Source: Mnemiopsis leidyi (Eukaryota > Ctenophora > Tentaculata > Lobata > Bolinopsidae). Taken from it: a stretch of 43,806 nt of DNA. Within the stretch, counting starts at the first letter, position 1; each line of letters opens with the position of its first letter. Made by a program: the position numbers and the translations under genes. Under the pieces are notes generated by a model. The model was given only the letters and a program-made list of their open reading frames with translations. It ran no database searches and was not told the origin of the DNA. This document shows, in pieces, positions 42,400-43,806 of this stretch. The stretch is taken from contig JH153373.1 of NCBI GenBank assembly GCA_000226015.1, forward strand, positions 960 through 44,765. The letters are read 5' to 3'.

Positions 42400-42850
42400 G
42401 CACGCTAGGCGTGCCACGCGGCTAGTACGTGAATAAAAATAAATAAATAAATAAATTATAATGACGCCAGCATCATCACATCTAAACTATAAAAATCAGA
42501 AAAACAACAAATTTCAGGAAAACAACAAATCGAATTTATATCATGAAAAGCAAGGGTTTACTTTATTGAGATTCACAAAAAGCTTATAAAGAGAGAAAAA
42601 ATCTTAGATAATCCTACTTTTTATCAAGGGACTGCTAGGGCTGGAAAGATTACGACATCCTCTTAGCTTACATTTTTTTAGTTAAGAAATTGTATGCCAA
42701 ACTGAGACAATTGGCTGATATAGGAGAGTACAGACCGTGAGGATTGCGTACCCCCCTTTACTACCAGGTCTCTAGTAATTCAAGCAGTAGGATGAGCTCA
42801 AAAGCTCTCAGTCAATCTTTTCTTATGTAAAATTATAAATCATGGAGATT
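42400..42850. other. AT-rich unassigned stretch
   Basis: Contains AAATAAATAAATAAAT simple sequence near 42438; no gene supported. Confidence 0.45.
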
Positions 42851-42885
42851 GTGCTCTCCAGCCCCATCATATTAACCATAAGAAG

Positions 42886-43660
42886 GTCTAAAGTTTTCAC
42901 GCGAATTGGGAAGATTTGGCCTAACTATATCTCTCCACATTCTACCATCAACAATATTACCTCTAATATTTTCAATGATAAGTCTTGAAAGTGTGAAAAT
43001 ACCAGAGGACCCAAGATGAATTGGATCTGAGGTGTTCTTGTAGCTACCAAACTGGTTTGCCAGGAGATTTGACGAGATGATATCCGTCTAACGTTCTAAC
43101 GTTAGCTGCGTGAGTCGGGTATCACCGCGACAACCAGGAGATCTGTTTCCTGGTCTAAGAACTTATTAGAACCTAAACACCCTACCCTAGGGTTAACTCT
43201 AGTAACATAATCAAATAAAAGCTGATTAAACATTTTAGCTTTCCTATTTAGATGCTCTAGTTTTGTAGGCAAGATGGGCGAAACAACTATTTTGGTAGAA
43301 CTACTACAAAGTTTAGAAATCGTGTCAGTCTTGTACATATATCTAAAAAACTCTAAATTAAATAATTACACTTGTAATTATATGTAATTAAGGCAAACAA
43401 TCAGGTTAAATTGGCCTAATAGATGTTAATAAACTTCTTTTTAGCAACCAAAGGGTTATCTTTTAGAAAACTGTTATGTTTTATCTTGTTCTCCAAGTAA
43501 ATTCCACCTTCAATATGATTCAAAACTTCATCTGAAACATCCAAATAATACCCACCGCCAGTAGTCCCAAGGGCTCTAGATTTACCCTTAAATATCTCTA
43601 GATTACTTTTAAAAACATTTAAAGATGATGCAGTCTTCACTTCAATACAATGAGTGCAAT
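42886..43660 (-). pseudogene. Retroelement fragment with SGNH-hydrolase-like domain, disrupted
   Basis: Minus-strand frames resemble the esterase/SGNH-like region found in some non-LTR retroelement proteins: TKIVVSPILPTKLEHLNRKA (43102-43338 frame) and, after an interruption, a segment with DPIHLGSSGIFTLSRLIIEN, which has the DxxHL/xxxG pattern of the SGNH catalytic end. Upstream, 43416-43640 gives FHCTHCIEVKTASSL and further sequence of the same type. The coding is broken by frame changes between 43338 and 43416 and by the 65-bp element at 43069-43133. It is nonfunctional. The family assignment is from pattern memory only. Confidence 0.6.
43069..43133. mobile_element. Miniature TTG-ended element (65 bp) inside the retroelement
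   Basis: Starts TTGACGAGATGATATCCG and ends GGGTATCACCGCGACAA. CCAGGAGAT flanks both sides (43060-43068, 43134-43142), a perfect 9-bp duplication. The reading frame of the host retroelement fragment continues on either side once the insert and one flank copy are disregarded. Confidence 0.9.
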
Positions 43661-43806
43661 GAAAGGTGTACTCAAATTCTCATTACTGATGGCTCAAAGC
43701 ATGTTTGGACCCGATTGGTGCGAATTCAATTTTTATGAATTCTTTGACAAAAACAAGCAGTTCTGAGCGCAATCTCCATACGACATTGGTGTAAATAAAG
43801 TTCATC

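Overview
The window is nuclear DNA from an animal, AT-rich and intron-bearing. Metazoan character rests on SCAF4/8, TELO2, TFIIIC subunit 5, eRF3 with paired PAM2 motifs, C2orf76/UPF0538 and GNMT orthologues, plus two rhodopsin-like GPCRs. Several genes have coding regions with no or few introns, and a splice acceptor sits a few bases upstream of most start codons, as expected where mRNAs receive a spliced leader. That and the unfamiliar GPCR types fit an early-branching animal such as a ctenophore; the lineage call is inference and weak.

Layout. 1-305: minisatellite. 433-10739 (+): 3' part of a SCAF4/SCAF8-like CTD-binding, RS-rich, RRM protein, whose ~7 kb intron (2100-9141) holds an antisense LDLa-type GPCR gene (3584-5949, -). 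11162-12537 (+): low-complexity K/E/S-rich protein, either its own gene or an alternative last exon of the SCAF gene. 13699-17614: mobile-element cluster (TIR element, LINE reverse-transcriptase remnant, nested foldbacks, SINE-like piece, and a duplicated block around a 14-N assembly gap). 17903-29422 (+): four same-strand housekeeping genes, TELO2, GTF3C5, eRF3/GSPT1 and C2orf76, with gaps of about 0.3-0.75 kb. 30800-31870 (-): a second GPCR, convergent with C2orf76, with a palindrome carrying AATAAA on both strands between them. 31871-37303: long gene-poor region with two minisatellites and one miniature element. 37304-38212 (+): GNMT. 38599-40260 (-): an unrecognised single-pass membrane protein. 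40590-43660: dense nest of small GC-rich repeats and a retroelement fragment with an SGNH-like domain.

Most notable signals: (a) a family of 58-103 bp elements with imperfect inverted ends beginning TTG and 8-9 bp target duplications, seen as at least five clean insertions, two of them inside other repeats; (b) an eRF3 intron in which the 3' splice site plus the first ~24 bases of the next exon are tandemly repeated, making three decoy acceptors that would lead to a premature stop; (c) acceptor-before-ATG architecture across the gene set with a possible operon-like run; (d) 37- and 40-nt introns in the LDLa GPCR. No cassette of genes forming an obviously new biochemical system was found.
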